This document shows positions 54,953 to 62,936 of a DNA stretch of 64,000 nt, one piece after another. A program made the position numbers and the translations under genes. The notes below the pieces were generated by a model, which saw nothing but the letters and a program-made list of their open reading frames with translations, ran no database searches and had not been told where the DNA came from. Origin of the DNA: Micromonospora chokoriensis (GTDB taxonomy: Bacteria > Actinomycetota > Actinomycetes > Mycobacteriales > Micromonosporaceae). Each line of letters opens with the position of its first letter. The stretch's first letter is position 1. The stretch covers positions 6,262,001 through 6,326,000 of the forward strand of contig NZ_LT607409.1 in NCBI RefSeq assembly GCF_900091505.1, written 5' to 3'.

Positions 54953-56995
54953 GTGCGCACAGTACGCCGTACCGCCGTCGCGGCCTTGGTGGCCGCGACG
55001 GTGACGACCGGGCTCGCGGTGCCCGCCCAGGCGAAGCCGCGACCGGACCGGACATTCGACGTGCAGGCCCACCGGGGCGGCCTCGGGCTGCGGGTGGAGA
55101 ACACCCTCGCCTCCTTCGGCAACGCCCTCCAACTCGGGGTGACCACCCTCGAACTGGACGTGCAGATCACCGAGGACGGTCAGGCCGTCGTCACCCACGA
55201 CCGGAAGATCAGCGGTGCCAAGTGTGTCGACACCACCCCGGTGACGGCCGGCGACGCGGAGTTCCCGTACGTCGGCAAGTACATCAACACGCTCACCCTC
55301 GCCCAGGTGCGCACGTTGGACTGCGGGTCGAAGACCCTCGCGGACAAGCCGGGGCAGGTCGCCGCCCCGGGCGCCCGGATGCCGCTGCTGCGTGAGGTCT
55401 TCGCGCTGGTCAACCGCTACCGGGCGAAGGACGTGAAGCTCAACGTCGAGACCAAGGTCGAGGCCGGAGCGCCCACCGAGACCGCGCCCCGCGAGCAGTT
55501 CGTCCAGGTCACCGCGGCCGAGATCCGCGCCGCCGGGCTGCTCAAGCAGGTCACCGTCCAGAGCTTCGACTGGGGCGCGCTGATGCGCATGCGCCAGGTC
55601 GAGCCGAAGCTGCCGCTGGTCGCCCTGACCAACTACGACTTCCTGCAGACCGGCAAGCCCGGTGCCTCGCCGTGGCTGGGCGGTCTGGACATCGACGACT
55701 TCGGCGGCGACCCGATCACGGCGATCCGGAGCTTCGGCGCCAGCGCCTTCTCGCCCGTGCACGGGATGCCCCAGAACGGCACGGTGACCGACCCCGGCTA
55801 CCAGCCGTACGTCACCAGGGAGATGGTCGCCCAGGCGCACCGCTACGGGATCAAGGTGATCCCGTGGACCGTCGACGACCTGCCGACCATGGCGAAGCTC
55901 ATCGACGACGGCGTGGACGGCATCATCACCGACTACCCGGACCGGCTACGCGGCCTGCTGGCACAGCGCGGCTACCGGCTGCCGAAGGCGTACGCGTCGC
56001 CGTTCGACATCCAGGCGCACCGGGGCGGTCGGGCCACCCGACCGGAGAACACCCTTCCGGCGTTCGCGAACGCGCTGTCCAACCGGGCCATCTCGACGCT
56101 GGAACTGGACACCGGCGTGACCGCCGACGGCAAGCTCGTGGTGCTGCACGACCGCACCGTCAACGGGTCGCACTGCGTCGACACCAAGCCGGTGCGCCGC
56201 GGTGACCGGATGTTCCCGTACGTGGGCAAGCCCGTGCACGAGCTGACCCTGGCGCAGCTCAAGACCGTGGACTGCGGCACGAGGACGCTGCCGGAACTGC
56301 CCGCGCAGGTGCCCGCGCCGGGTGCCCGGATCCCGACCCTGGACGAGGTCTTCGCCCTGGTGAAGGCCAGTGGCCGCAGTGACATCGGGATGAACATCGA
56401 GACGAAGATCAGCCCGGTGGTGGACGACACCGAGCCGTACCGCAGCTTCACCCGCAAGCTGGTCGACGCGATCCAGCGCGCCGGCTTCACCGACCGGGCC
56501 ACCATCCAGTCGTTCGACTGGCGCACCATCACCTACGCCCGCCAGCTCGACCGCCGCATCGGCACCGTCGCGCTGGTCTGGCAGTACGGGCCGGCGGAGT
56601 GCAAGACCCTCGCCGACGAGTGCTCGTTGCAGGCGGCGTACGGCGACCCGTCGGTGAAGAGCCCGTGGACCGGCGGACTGGACTGGTGGAAGTACCGGGA
56701 CCTGGGCAAGCTGACCCGGGCCGCCGGCGCCGGCACGGTGTCGGCCAACTGGCAGGTGCACGACCCGAAGCAGGGCACTGTCGCCTCGGCCGACTGGTAC
56801 CTGCGGGAGAACCCGGCATACTTCCACGGACCGGACGTCCGGACCCTTCAGACGCGCGACCACCTGAAGGTGATCCCGTACACCGTCGATGACGCGGCGG
56901 TGATGCAGCGGGTCATCGACCTCGGCGTCGACGGCATCATCACCGACGACCCGGACCTGTTGGTGAGCGTGGCCGTCCGCAACGGCCTGCGCTGA
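54953..56995 (+). CDS. Secreted tandem-domain glycerophosphodiester phosphodiesterase
   Basis: The 680-residue precursor has a signal peptide (about 1-27, ending PAQA/K) and two full GDPD TIM-barrel domains (about 33-340 and 350-680). Each has the catalytic start QAHRGG (His40 and His356), ENT, TLELD, and HDR motifs, and each ends with IPWTVDD or IPYTVDD and DGIITD(Y/D)PD. The halves are clearly duplicated. Such enzymes release glycerol-3-phosphate from phospholipid head groups or teichoic acid. GTG start with AGGAGGGG upstream. Confidence 0.93.
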   Translation: MRTVRRTAVAALVAATVTTGLAVPAQAKPRPDRTFDVQAHRGGLGLRVENTLASFGNALQLGVTTLELDVQITEDGQAVVTHDRKISGAKCVDTTPVTAGDAEFPYVGKYINTLTLAQVRTLDCGSKTLADKPGQVAAPGARMPLLREVFALVNRYRAKDVKLNVETKVEAGAPTETAPREQFVQVTAAEIRAAGLLKQVTVQSFDWGALMRMRQVEPKLPLVALTNYDFLQTGKPGASPWLGGLDIDDFGGDPITAIRSFGASAFSPVHGMPQNGTVTDPGYQPYVTREMVAQAHRYGIKVIPWTVDDLPTMAKLIDDGVDGIITDYPDRLRGLLAQRGYRLPKAYASPFDIQAHRGGRATRPENTLPAFANALSNRAISTLELDTGVTADGKLVVLHDRTVNGSHCVDTKPVRRGDRMFPYVGKPVHELTLAQLKTVDCGTRTLPELPAQVPAPGARIPTLDEVFALVKASGRSDIGMNIETKISPVVDDTEPYRSFTRKLVDAIQRAGFTDRATIQSFDWRTITYARQLDRRIGTVALVWQYGPAECKTLADECSLQAAYGDPSVKSPWTGGLDWWKYRDLGKLTRAAGAGTVSANWQVHDPKQGTVASADWYLRENPAYFHGPDVRTLQTRDHLKVIPYTVDDAAVMQRVIDLGVDGIITDDPDLLVSVAVRNGLR

Positions 56996-57007
56996 CCCGA
57001 CGCACAC

Positions 57008-57043
57008 CCGATCGCCGGCCGGATTTTTCCGGCCGGCGATCGG
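57008..57043 (+). terminator. Terminator after the GDPD gene
   Basis: CCGATCGCCGGCCGG (57008-57022) pairs perfectly with 57029-57043 around an ATTTTT loop, 12 bp after the stop. Confidence 0.8.
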
Positions 57044-57173
57044 TGTTACCTGCTCGGTGGCCTCGGGTAGTCGGGGGTTGTCCCCGCCACGAAAGCGAAC
57101 CGTGCCGTGGCCGAAACGCGGTAGCGGGGCGAGGGAAGGCAGGTACGACTCATCGCATCCTGAGGAGGACCAG

Positions 57174-57551
57174 ATGAGCACGCAGGCTGCTTCCACCCGG
57201 CCGATGAACCGGCCCATGAACGACCCGCAGAACCCCGCCTCGATGCGGGACATGCAGACCCAGCAGATGCCGGTGATGCATGACGGGCGCCGCAACGACA
57301 TGCAGGCACCCGGTACGGAGACCAAGCAGGCGTTCAAGACCACCGAGTTCTGGATCTACCTGATCGCGGTGGCCGCCGTACTGGGCGCGTCGCAGGTCGT
57401 CGGGCAGAACTCGGCTGGGGTGGACATCTTCCGGGCCGACAACGCCTGGTTCCTGATCACCCTGCTGACGTTGGGCTACCTCGGTAGCCGCGGCCTGGCC
57501 AAGGCCGGCAGCAACCACCGCAGCGGCGAGGAGCGTAAGGCCCGGCACTAA
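57174..57551 (+). CDS. Small membrane protein with Met-rich N-terminus
   Basis: The 125-residue protein has a polar, Met/Gln/Pro-rich N-terminus (about 1-58) and two membrane helices (about 60-76 and 90-107, FWIYLIAVAAVLGASQVVG and WFLITLLTLGYLGSRGLA). Function is unknown; similar two-helix proteins are frequent in actinomycetes. ATG 57174 has GAGGAGG upstream. A perfect hairpin follows. Confidence 0.75.
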   Translation: MSTQAASTRPMNRPMNDPQNPASMRDMQTQQMPVMHDGRRNDMQAPGTETKQAFKTTEFWIYLIAVAAVLGASQVVGQNSAGVDIFRADNAWFLITLLTLGYLGSRGLAKAGSNHRSGEERKARH

Positions 57552-57565
57552 CCGGCCCGCAGCTC

Positions 57566-57602
57566 ACAGTGGCCTCCGGGAGACTCTCCCGGAGGCCACT
57601 GT
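57566..57602. terminator. Perfect 18-bp hairpin between convergent genes
   Basis: Bases 57566-57583 (ACAGTGGCCTCCGGGAGA) pair exactly with 57585-57602. It lies 15 bp after the membrane protein stop and 18 bp beyond the spo0M stop and can serve both. Confidence 0.85.
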
Positions 57603-57619
57603 CGTCGTGTGTGGACGGA

Positions 57620-58576
57620 CTACTCGTCGCCGCCGAAGTCGCCGAAGTCGCCCTCGAACGCGTCCTCGATCATCTCGCCGGCGATCATGCCGCCCGCGAC
57701 GCCGAGGGCCGCACCGGCCACCATGCCACCGACGCCCATGCCGCCCCGGCCGTGACCGTGACCCGGGCCGTACCCGTGGCCGTGCTGTGAGCGGAGGCTG
57801 CCGTAGCGGGACGTGGTCTCACGCAGCCAACCGTCGACGACCTGCGCCCAGTCAACGCGGTCGACGTCGGCGTGCGACACCTGGTAACGGCCGAACGCGT
57901 CGTGCCCGGCGCTGAGGAAGCCGCCGCGCTTGTCGCACTCCAGGATCACCTCGACGCCGTACTGGCTGGTCACGAAGGTCAGCTCGACCTCACGGATCGT
58001 GTTCGCGTACTGCGGGGAGGCGAAGAACTCGATCTCCTGGTAGAACGGCAGCGTCTGCTGCACGCCCCGGATGTGACCGCGCTCCAGGTCGGCGCTCTTG
58101 AACCGGAAACCGAGGCGCTGGAACGCCTCCAGGATCCGCTCGTGCACCGGCAGCGGGTGCACCGCCACGTGGTCCAGGTCGCCCTTGTCGACGGCGCGGG
58201 CGATGGCCAGCTCGGTGCGCAGACCCATCGTCATGCCGTGCAGGCGCTGCCCGTACACGTCGGTGATCGGGGTCTCCCACGGAATCGGCAGCTGGAACGG
58301 GATCGACAGCTGCTGCTTCGGGGCCAGCTGCAACGGGCCGCTGACCACCATCCGGTGGAACTCCATCGTGCCCGCGTACTCGGCGTCGTGTCCTTCGACC
58401 TCGACCCGGGTGACCAGGCCGATCACCACCTGCTCGATGGCTGCCTCGGCATCGCCACCGACGAGGTTGACCTGCCCGTCGAGGGTCAGGCCGGGCCGGG
58501 TGTTGGGGTTGGTCAGCACGGTGTCCACGCTGGGACCGCCCACGCCGAACGCGCTCAACATCTTCTTGAAGACCAT
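57620..58576 (-). CDS. Spo0M-family sporulation-control protein
   Basis: The 318-residue protein has an arrestin-like Spo0M domain (about 1-240; PNTRPGLTLDGQVNLVGGDA, VSGPLQLAPKQQLSIPFQLP, WETPITDVYGQRLHGMTMGL). The His/Gly-rich segment HGHGYGPGHGHGRGG may bind metal. The C-terminal Gly-rich helix and acidic tail (FEGDFGDFGGDE) complete it. In Bacillus, Spo0M influences sporulation and cell division. ATG 58576 has AGGAG upstream. Confidence 0.9.
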   Translation of the reverse strand: MVFKKMLSAFGVGGPSVDTVLTNPNTRPGLTLDGQVNLVGGDAEAAIEQVVIGLVTRVEVEGHDAEYAGTMEFHRMVVSGPLQLAPKQQLSIPFQLPIPWETPITDVYGQRLHGMTMGLRTELAIARAVDKGDLDHVAVHPLPVHERILEAFQRLGFRFKSADLERGHIRGVQQTLPFYQEIEFFASPQYANTIREVELTFVTSQYGVEVILECDKRGGFLSAGHDAFGRYQVSHADVDRVDWAQVVDGWLRETTSRYGSLRSQHGHGYGPGHGHGRGGMGVGGMVAGAALGVAGGMIAGEMIEDAFEGDFGDFGGDE

Positions 58577-58828
58577 CGGAACTCCTGTGCGACAGCCGAC
58601 CGATCCAGGATGGAGTCGGACGTTCACTCACCGCGCACCCTATCCAGAACCCCTGTGAGATGGCTGTGAAGCGCGCGGGGCTGGGCCTCGCGCGCCGGAT
58701 CGGCGATGTGGCGTTGTCCGCCGGTCGGTATACCGCCACATCGGCGAGGTGGGGTGAGTCATCGCCGAGCGCGGCTCACGCCGAGGTGACGTCTGCGATC
58801 ATTGGTCGACGGCTGAGCGGTTTCGCCG

Positions 58829-58905
58829 TGATCAACTCGGGTTCTTGAAAACCGCGGTGTCCGAGCGACCGGGACACCCCGGTTTCCAGGAAGCCGAGTC
58901 GATCA
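58829..58905. repeat. 77-bp palindromic repeat, copy 1
   Basis: Both halves of the element fold on each other: GATCAACTCGG pairs with the CCGAGTCGATC end, and GGTGTCC with GGACACC around a 9-nt loop, with small mismatches. It matches copy 2 (62067-62143) at 73 of 77 positions. Its last bases include the TGA of the minus-strand DUF397 gene. Confidence 0.9.
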
Positions 58906-59124
58906 GGGGTGGGTGCGGGCGAATGCGCCGTTCTTCACCCCCGCGACGAACGCGGTCCAACGATCGGCGCTGTAGACGAGCGTGGCCGCCGCGCGATCCT
59001 TGCTGTCGCGGACCGCCACCCGACCGGACCCATCCAGCACCGGCCCCGCCTCGACGCAATTGCCGCCATTGTCCGGACTTCTGGTGCTGACGTGCCAGGC
59101 CACGTTAGGCATGGACTCGCTCAT
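58903..59124 (-). CDS. DUF397-family protein
   Basis: This 73-residue protein shows the DUF397 pattern: VAWHVSTRSPDNGGNCVEAG, VAVRDSKDR, and FVAGVKNGAF at the end. DUF397 proteins pair with Scr1-type HTH regulators in actinomycetes and behave like small partner or antitoxin-like proteins (BldB-related). The ATG overlaps the HTH gene's stop by 4 bases (59121-59124). GGAGGAG precedes it. Its stop codon lies within the 77-bp repeat. Confidence 0.92.
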   Translation of the reverse strand: MSESMPNVAWHVSTRSPDNGGNCVEAGPVLDGSGRVAVRDSKDRAAATLVYSADRWTAFVAGVKNGAFARTHP

Positions 59125-59993
59125 GACAGCTCCTCCGCGAGTGCTGTTATCAGCTTCGCCGACTCGCTCACGCTGAGTGCGGCCTCCCTCAGGCGATCGT
59201 ACGCGCGGACGTACCGAAGAGCTTTGCCCGATTCGAGGAACAGGCGCCCACCGAGGGTTTCGGCGTGGGCCACATCGGGATACGGAGCTGGCATCTTGAA
59301 CAGCCAGAACGTCCCGTCCAACCCGGCGTGCAGCCCGAGTGTCAGTGGGACGACGCGTATCTCGATCGTTGGTCGCGCTGTCGACCTCGCCAGGTGGCTC
59401 AACTGCGCGGCCATCACGCTTCTGCTCATCACCGGCCGCCGTAACGCCGACTCCTCGATGATGACGGCCAGCCTGGTCGATGAAGGTCCGTCCAGGAGCC
59501 GCTGCCGGTCGATCCGCAGCTGAACCCACCTCCGGATCTCCATCTCGCTGGCTGAGCTTGGCTCCGCGTTTCTGATCACCGCCTCGGCGTAGTCACGTGT
59601 CTGAAGCAGACCGGGTATCAGCAGTGACGCGTAGGTGCAGACCTGTTCGGCTCTCGACTCCAGCCAGGGGAAGTCGATGAACGAGGTGTCGTAGATCGTC
59701 TTGTCGAAGCTGCTGTCCCAGCGGTCCACGCGCCAGGCATCCTGAGCAAGCTGAATCATTCGCTCCCGCTCCCCCTCGTCATAAACGCCGTAGAGGTCGA
59801 GTAACGCGATGACCAGATCTCGCCGGAACGGCCACTCGGCCCGCTCATAACGAGCCAACGACGAGAAGTCGCGCTCAAGATACTGGGCGACGTACTTGAG
59901 GGTCAGGCCGCGCTTCTCGCGCAGCTCGCGCATCTGCTGGCCCAGCCACTGAGCCCGCAGTGTGCGGACGAACGGCTCCCTGTTCGCGACCAT
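59121..59993 (-). CDS. Scr1-type XRE/HTH regulator (HTH_31 - DUF5753)
   Basis: The 290-residue protein has an XRE helix-turn-helix (about 15-75: LGQQMRELREKRGLTLKYVA, RDFSSLARYERAEWPF) and a DUF5753 domain (about 105-285: EQVCTYASLLIPGLLQTRDY, LTLGLHAGLDGTFWLF). Such proteins work with a DUF397 partner encoded directly downstream, as here, and affect antibiotic production or development in Streptomyces. ATG 59993 has GAGAGG upstream. Confidence 0.92.
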   Translation of the reverse strand: MVANREPFVRTLRAQWLGQQMRELREKRGLTLKYVAQYLERDFSSLARYERAEWPFRRDLVIALLDLYGVYDEGERERMIQLAQDAWRVDRWDSSFDKTIYDTSFIDFPWLESRAEQVCTYASLLIPGLLQTRDYAEAVIRNAEPSSASEMEIRRWVQLRIDRQRLLDGPSSTRLAVIIEESALRRPVMSRSVMAAQLSHLARSTARPTIEIRVVPLTLGLHAGLDGTFWLFKMPAPYPDVAHAETLGGRLFLESGKALRYVRAYDRLREAALSVSESAKLITALAEELS

Positions 59994-60321
59994 GACCACC
60001 TCTCGAAGTATTCCGTCAAGGAATCTGTTGGTGTCGTTGCACCAATGCCGAGGCCACTGGAAACGTGGCCTGCGGGTGAGGGTGATCGCCGGCCCCCGGG
60101 AAAGCCCGGTGCAAACACGGCAACCGCGGCTGTGCCAACAGCCGAGAAGGTGACGAGAGACGGCTTTTGCGAGTGGCAGTCGCATACCGGCTCTCGTCGG
60201 GTCTCAACTGGAGCGTCGGGATCAATCCCGGCTCCGAACCGACTTGACGAATAACTATCACGGGAAAGGGCGCCCGCGCGACCCTGACCCGCCCGCCGAT
60301 TCACGACGCGCGAGGTGACGA
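59994..60321. promoter_or_regulatory. Divergent promoter region with candidate operator
   Basis: The 328-bp gap between the HTH regulator and the DivIVA-domain gene holds TTGGTG-N6-CACCAA (60028-60045), an inverted repeat 35 bp before the regulator's start and a candidate site for autoregulation. No gene was recognised in the remainder. Confidence 0.5.
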
Positions 60322-60579
60322 ATGACCCGAGGCACGCTCTACGACGGCACGCGGCTGGCGCGACTGCACCCGAGTCAGGTGCGCGACCGGCGGTTCTCCA
60401 CCGTCGGCTTCGGCCGCCGGGGTCACGACCCCCGGGAGGTACGGCGGTTCCTGCACCGTGTCGCGTTGGAACTGGCGACGCTGCACCACGATGTCGCCCG
60501 GCTCAGCGAGGAGAACGCGCGGATCAAGCGGGCGCTGCGCGACTGGCAGAGCGCCTGGTCCGAGCGGCGTCAGGCATGA
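60322..60579 (+). CDS. DivIVA-domain small protein
   Basis: The 85-residue protein matches the DivIVA N-terminal domain: a basic start, RRFSTVGFGRRGHDPREVRR with the F..GRGYD-like element, and a coiled coil (LELATLHHDVARLSEENARI). It lacks the long C-terminal coiled coil of true DivIVA/Wag31, so it is a small relative that could bind curved membranes or cap DivIVA. GAGGTGACG precedes ATG 60322. It overlaps the next gene as ATGA. Confidence 0.82.
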   Translation: MTRGTLYDGTRLARLHPSQVRDRRFSTVGFGRRGHDPREVRRFLHRVALELATLHHDVARLSEENARIKRALRDWQSAWSERRQA

Positions 60580-60914
60580 GCCCGGGCTGGGAGCACCAGT
60601 ACAGCGGGCTCTTCACGCCGCTGCCACGTTTCGCCGTCGAGGCGTACACCGAAACGGCGGAGCCGACGCCCCGGTACGTGATTCATCTGCCGGTGGTGGT
60701 CGCCGACCTGGCCGGGGCCCTGGACCTGGCCCGGACGCTTGCCCGCGCGCTGGCCTCGATGCCGCAGGTCGACGTCGGCGGCAGCACCATCTCAGCCGAG
60801 GACGCGCAGCACGTACGACATTGGGTGTTCTGCGACCGGGTCATGCCCGCCCACCGCCGGTGCGCCTGGCAGGCCGACCACGACGGCGCCTGCTCGCCTG
60901 TCGACGATCCCTAG
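60576..60914 (+). CDS. Hypothetical protein coupled to the DivIVA-like gene
   Basis: This 112-residue soluble protein (MSPGWEHQYSGLFTPLPRFA ... CDRVMPAHRRCAWQADHDG) has an alpha/beta pattern and two C-terminal cysteines flanking an HRRC segment. The ATG overlaps the preceding TGA by 4 bases, so the two proteins are probably made together. No family is recognised. The next gene starts 23 bp downstream on the same strand. Confidence 0.75.
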   Translation: MSPGWEHQYSGLFTPLPRFAVEAYTETAEPTPRYVIHLPVVVADLAGALDLARTLARALASMPQVDVGGSTISAEDAQHVRHWVFCDRVMPAHRRCAWQADHDGACSPVDDP

Positions 60915-60937
60915 ATCGACATCTACCCTCGTGGACG

Positions 60938-61459
60938 ATGAGAACGGGGAGACGACGACGCGCGGCAGTGCTCGGTGCGGTGGCCGTGCTGCTGGTGGTG
61001 GTCGGCTGCGTCACGGCAGTGGCGGTCGAGACGCGCGGATGCCAGGAACAACGACAAGCCGACGAGGCGAAGGTCCGCGTCAGCCGCTGGGAGTCACCGG
61101 AGGACCTGCCGCACATCGGTGCGTATTCGGAGATCCACTGGCAGGCGCGCGCGTTGGGCAACCCGTGTTCCCTGGTCCCCGGCCCGACCGACTGGGATTA
61201 CCAGGGCGTCGCCGTCCTGCGTCCGCAGGACGCGCGGGCGCTGGCCGAGCAGTTCGAGTTCGTGCCGTTCGCCGCCGACGAGCCAGCCAAACTGCTGCAC
61301 TCGCGCACGCCTGCGAACGTCTGGCCCGGCCTCGTACCGTTCCTCCCGACCGAGCCGCGGTGGCTGCACAGCCAGGCCTACGACGAGACGCTCTCGTCGT
61401 CTGGCGGACGGGTGGTGTTCCTGGACGTGGAACGCCAGACGCTGCTGTTCATGCTCTGA
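60938..61459 (+). CDS. Membrane-anchored exported hypothetical protein
   Basis: The 173-residue protein has a basic start and a hydrophobic segment (about 9-30, AAVLGAVAVLLVVVGCVTAVAV). The Cys at the end of this segment could be a lipobox (VVGC), though its position is not ideal. The exported part (about 35-173) is a mixed alpha/beta domain with DWDYQGVAVLRPQDARALAE. Function unknown. It is third in a probable operon with the DivIVA-like gene. Confidence 0.7.
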   Translation: MRTGRRRRAAVLGAVAVLLVVVGCVTAVAVETRGCQEQRQADEAKVRVSRWESPEDLPHIGAYSEIHWQARALGNPCSLVPGPTDWDYQGVAVLRPQDARALAEQFEFVPFAADEPAKLLHSRTPANVWPGLVPFLPTEPRWLHSQAYDETLSSSGGRVVFLDVERQTLLFML

Positions 61460-61479
61460 GCCACGCCTCATGCGCGGCC

Positions 61480-61971
61480 TCAAGCCGGGTGTTGAGCTCT
61501 CAGGCGGTCCACGATGGTCCGGGCCAGCGCTACGAGCCGGGCTCGCAGGTCGTCGTCGGCCCGCCCACCAAGGTCGTCTTCAAGGTGCGCGGCCAGGGCC
61601 GCGACCGCCGGGAGCAGGTCGTCGATTGGGCTGCCCTCGTGTCCCACCACGTAGAGACGGTGGGTTCCCACCTCGGCGGAGATGCTGCGATCGAGTATCC
61701 GCTCGCAGGTGTCGAGGGCGATCAGCGTCGCCGCAGTTGGCAGGTCCAGCTCTGGAAGCCCGAGTTCGCCGATGACCGCCGCCAGGCGCACGTTCGCTTC
61801 GTACGCCGGCAGTGTCCGGGCTGACTCGGCCGCGAGCGCCACGACGGCGTCGCTGTCGACACCGGCCACCAGCAGGTCGCAGGCGAGCATCACCGCCTGG
61901 TGCGGATCGGCGTCGTCGAGCAGGGCGCGGGCCTGTTCGGTCCGAAGCCGGTGGTGAAGTTGGTCGTCCAC
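61480..61971 (-). CDS. Helical hypothetical protein
   Basis: The 163-residue protein is almost entirely alpha-helical with an acidic, leucine/alanine-rich composition (LRTEQARALLDDADPHQAVM, PAVAALAAHLEDDLGG). No family is recognised. The start is GTG 61971 with a weak GGCGGG site. It is convergent with the exported protein gene, the stops being 20 bp apart. Confidence 0.65.
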   Translation of the reverse strand: MDDQLHHRLRTEQARALLDDADPHQAVMLACDLLVAGVDSDAVVALAAESARTLPAYEANVRLAAVIGELGLPELDLPTAATLIALDTCERILDRSISAEVGTHRLYVVGHEGSPIDDLLPAVAALAAHLEDDLGGRADDDLRARLVALARTIVDRLRAQHPA

Positions 61972-62066
61972 CCGCCAAGGTTAGGGGACGCCTCTCGCGC
62001 TGACCGGCCCGATGCCGGGCGAGGTTACGGGACGCCTATCAGCACCACGATGGGCGGACGGCCGCG

Positions 62067-62143
62067 TGGTCAACTCGGGTTCCTGAAAACCGCGCTGTCC
62101 GAGCGACCGCGACACCCCGGTTTCCAGGAAGCCGAGTCGATCA
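62067..62143. repeat. 77-bp palindromic repeat, copy 2
   Basis: This copy differs from that at 58829-58905 at four positions only and has the same length. It lies between the helical hypothetical gene and the stop of the DeoR gene (62162), again close to the 3' end of a minus-strand gene. Two of the changes fall in the inner stem and weaken it. Confidence 0.9.
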
Positions 62144-62161
62144 AGGTCCGGGCTGCGGCGT

Positions 62162-62935
62162 CTAGACCTCCACGACGACCAGCTCGCCGACCTGTTCGCC
62201 GATCGTGGTGCGGGCCTCGGCCGGCAGCCCGGCGTCGGTGATCAGGACGTCGGCGGCTTCCAGTGGGGCGATGGTGGCGATGCCGATGGTTTCCCACTTG
62301 GTGTGGTCGGCGAGCACCACGAGCCGGCGGGCGGCACCGATCAGGCACCGGTTGACCCCGGCCTCCAGCAGGTTCGGGGTGGTGAACCCGGTACGCGGGC
62401 TGAGCCCGTGCACGCCGAGGAAGAGCAGGTCGACGTTGAGCGCGCTGATCGCCGCCTCGGCGACCGGGCCGGTCAACGCGTCCGACGGGGTGCGGATGCC
62501 GCCGGTCAACACGACTGTCTGATCGGCGCGCGGGTTCTGGTAGAGCGCGTCGGCCACCGGGATCGAATTGGTCACCACGGTCAGTCCGCGTACGTCGGAG
62601 AGCAACGTCGCCAGCGCGGCGGTGGTGGTGCCGGCGGACAGCGCGATGGCCATCCCCGGCTCCACCATTCCCGCAGCCCGCTCGGCGATGGCCCGCTTCT
62701 CCGCCTGCTGCCGGATCGACTTGGCCGCGAAGCCGGGCTCCTCGGCGGAACCCGGCCCGGCGAGCGTCGCGCCGCCGTGCACCTTGTCCACCAGGCCGCG
62801 CTCGGCCAGCACCTCGAGGTCGCGTCGAATGGTCATGTCGGACACGCCGAACCGGCTGACGAGCTGACTCACCCGCACACCACCGCGTTGGCGGATCAGG
62901 TCGAGGATGGCGGTCTGCCGCTGCTGGGCGAGCAC
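62162..62935 (-). CDS. DeoR-family transcriptional repressor
   Basis: The 257-residue repressor has the DeoR helix-turn-helix (RQTAILDLIRQRGGVRVSQL, FGVSDMTIRRDLEVLAERGL, VHGGA) and a sugar-phosphate-sensing domain of the ISOCOT fold (ALSAGTTTAALATLL, VLTGGIRTP, FLGVHGL). It probably responds to a phosphorylated sugar. Its GTG begins one base after the stop of the GH42 gene, with AAGGAGG inside the end of that gene, so the pair is an operon. Confidence 0.93.
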   Translation of the reverse strand: MLAQQRQTAILDLIRQRGGVRVSQLVSRFGVSDMTIRRDLEVLAERGLVDKVHGGATLAGPGSAEEPGFAAKSIRQQAEKRAIAERAAGMVEPGMAIALSAGTTTAALATLLSDVRGLTVVTNSIPVADALYQNPRADQTVVLTGGIRTPSDALTGPVAEAAISALNVDLLFLGVHGLSPRTGFTTPNLLEAGVNRCLIGAARRLVVLADHTKWETIGIATIAPLEAADVLITDAGLPAEARTTIGEQVGELVVVEV

Positions 62936-62936
62936 C

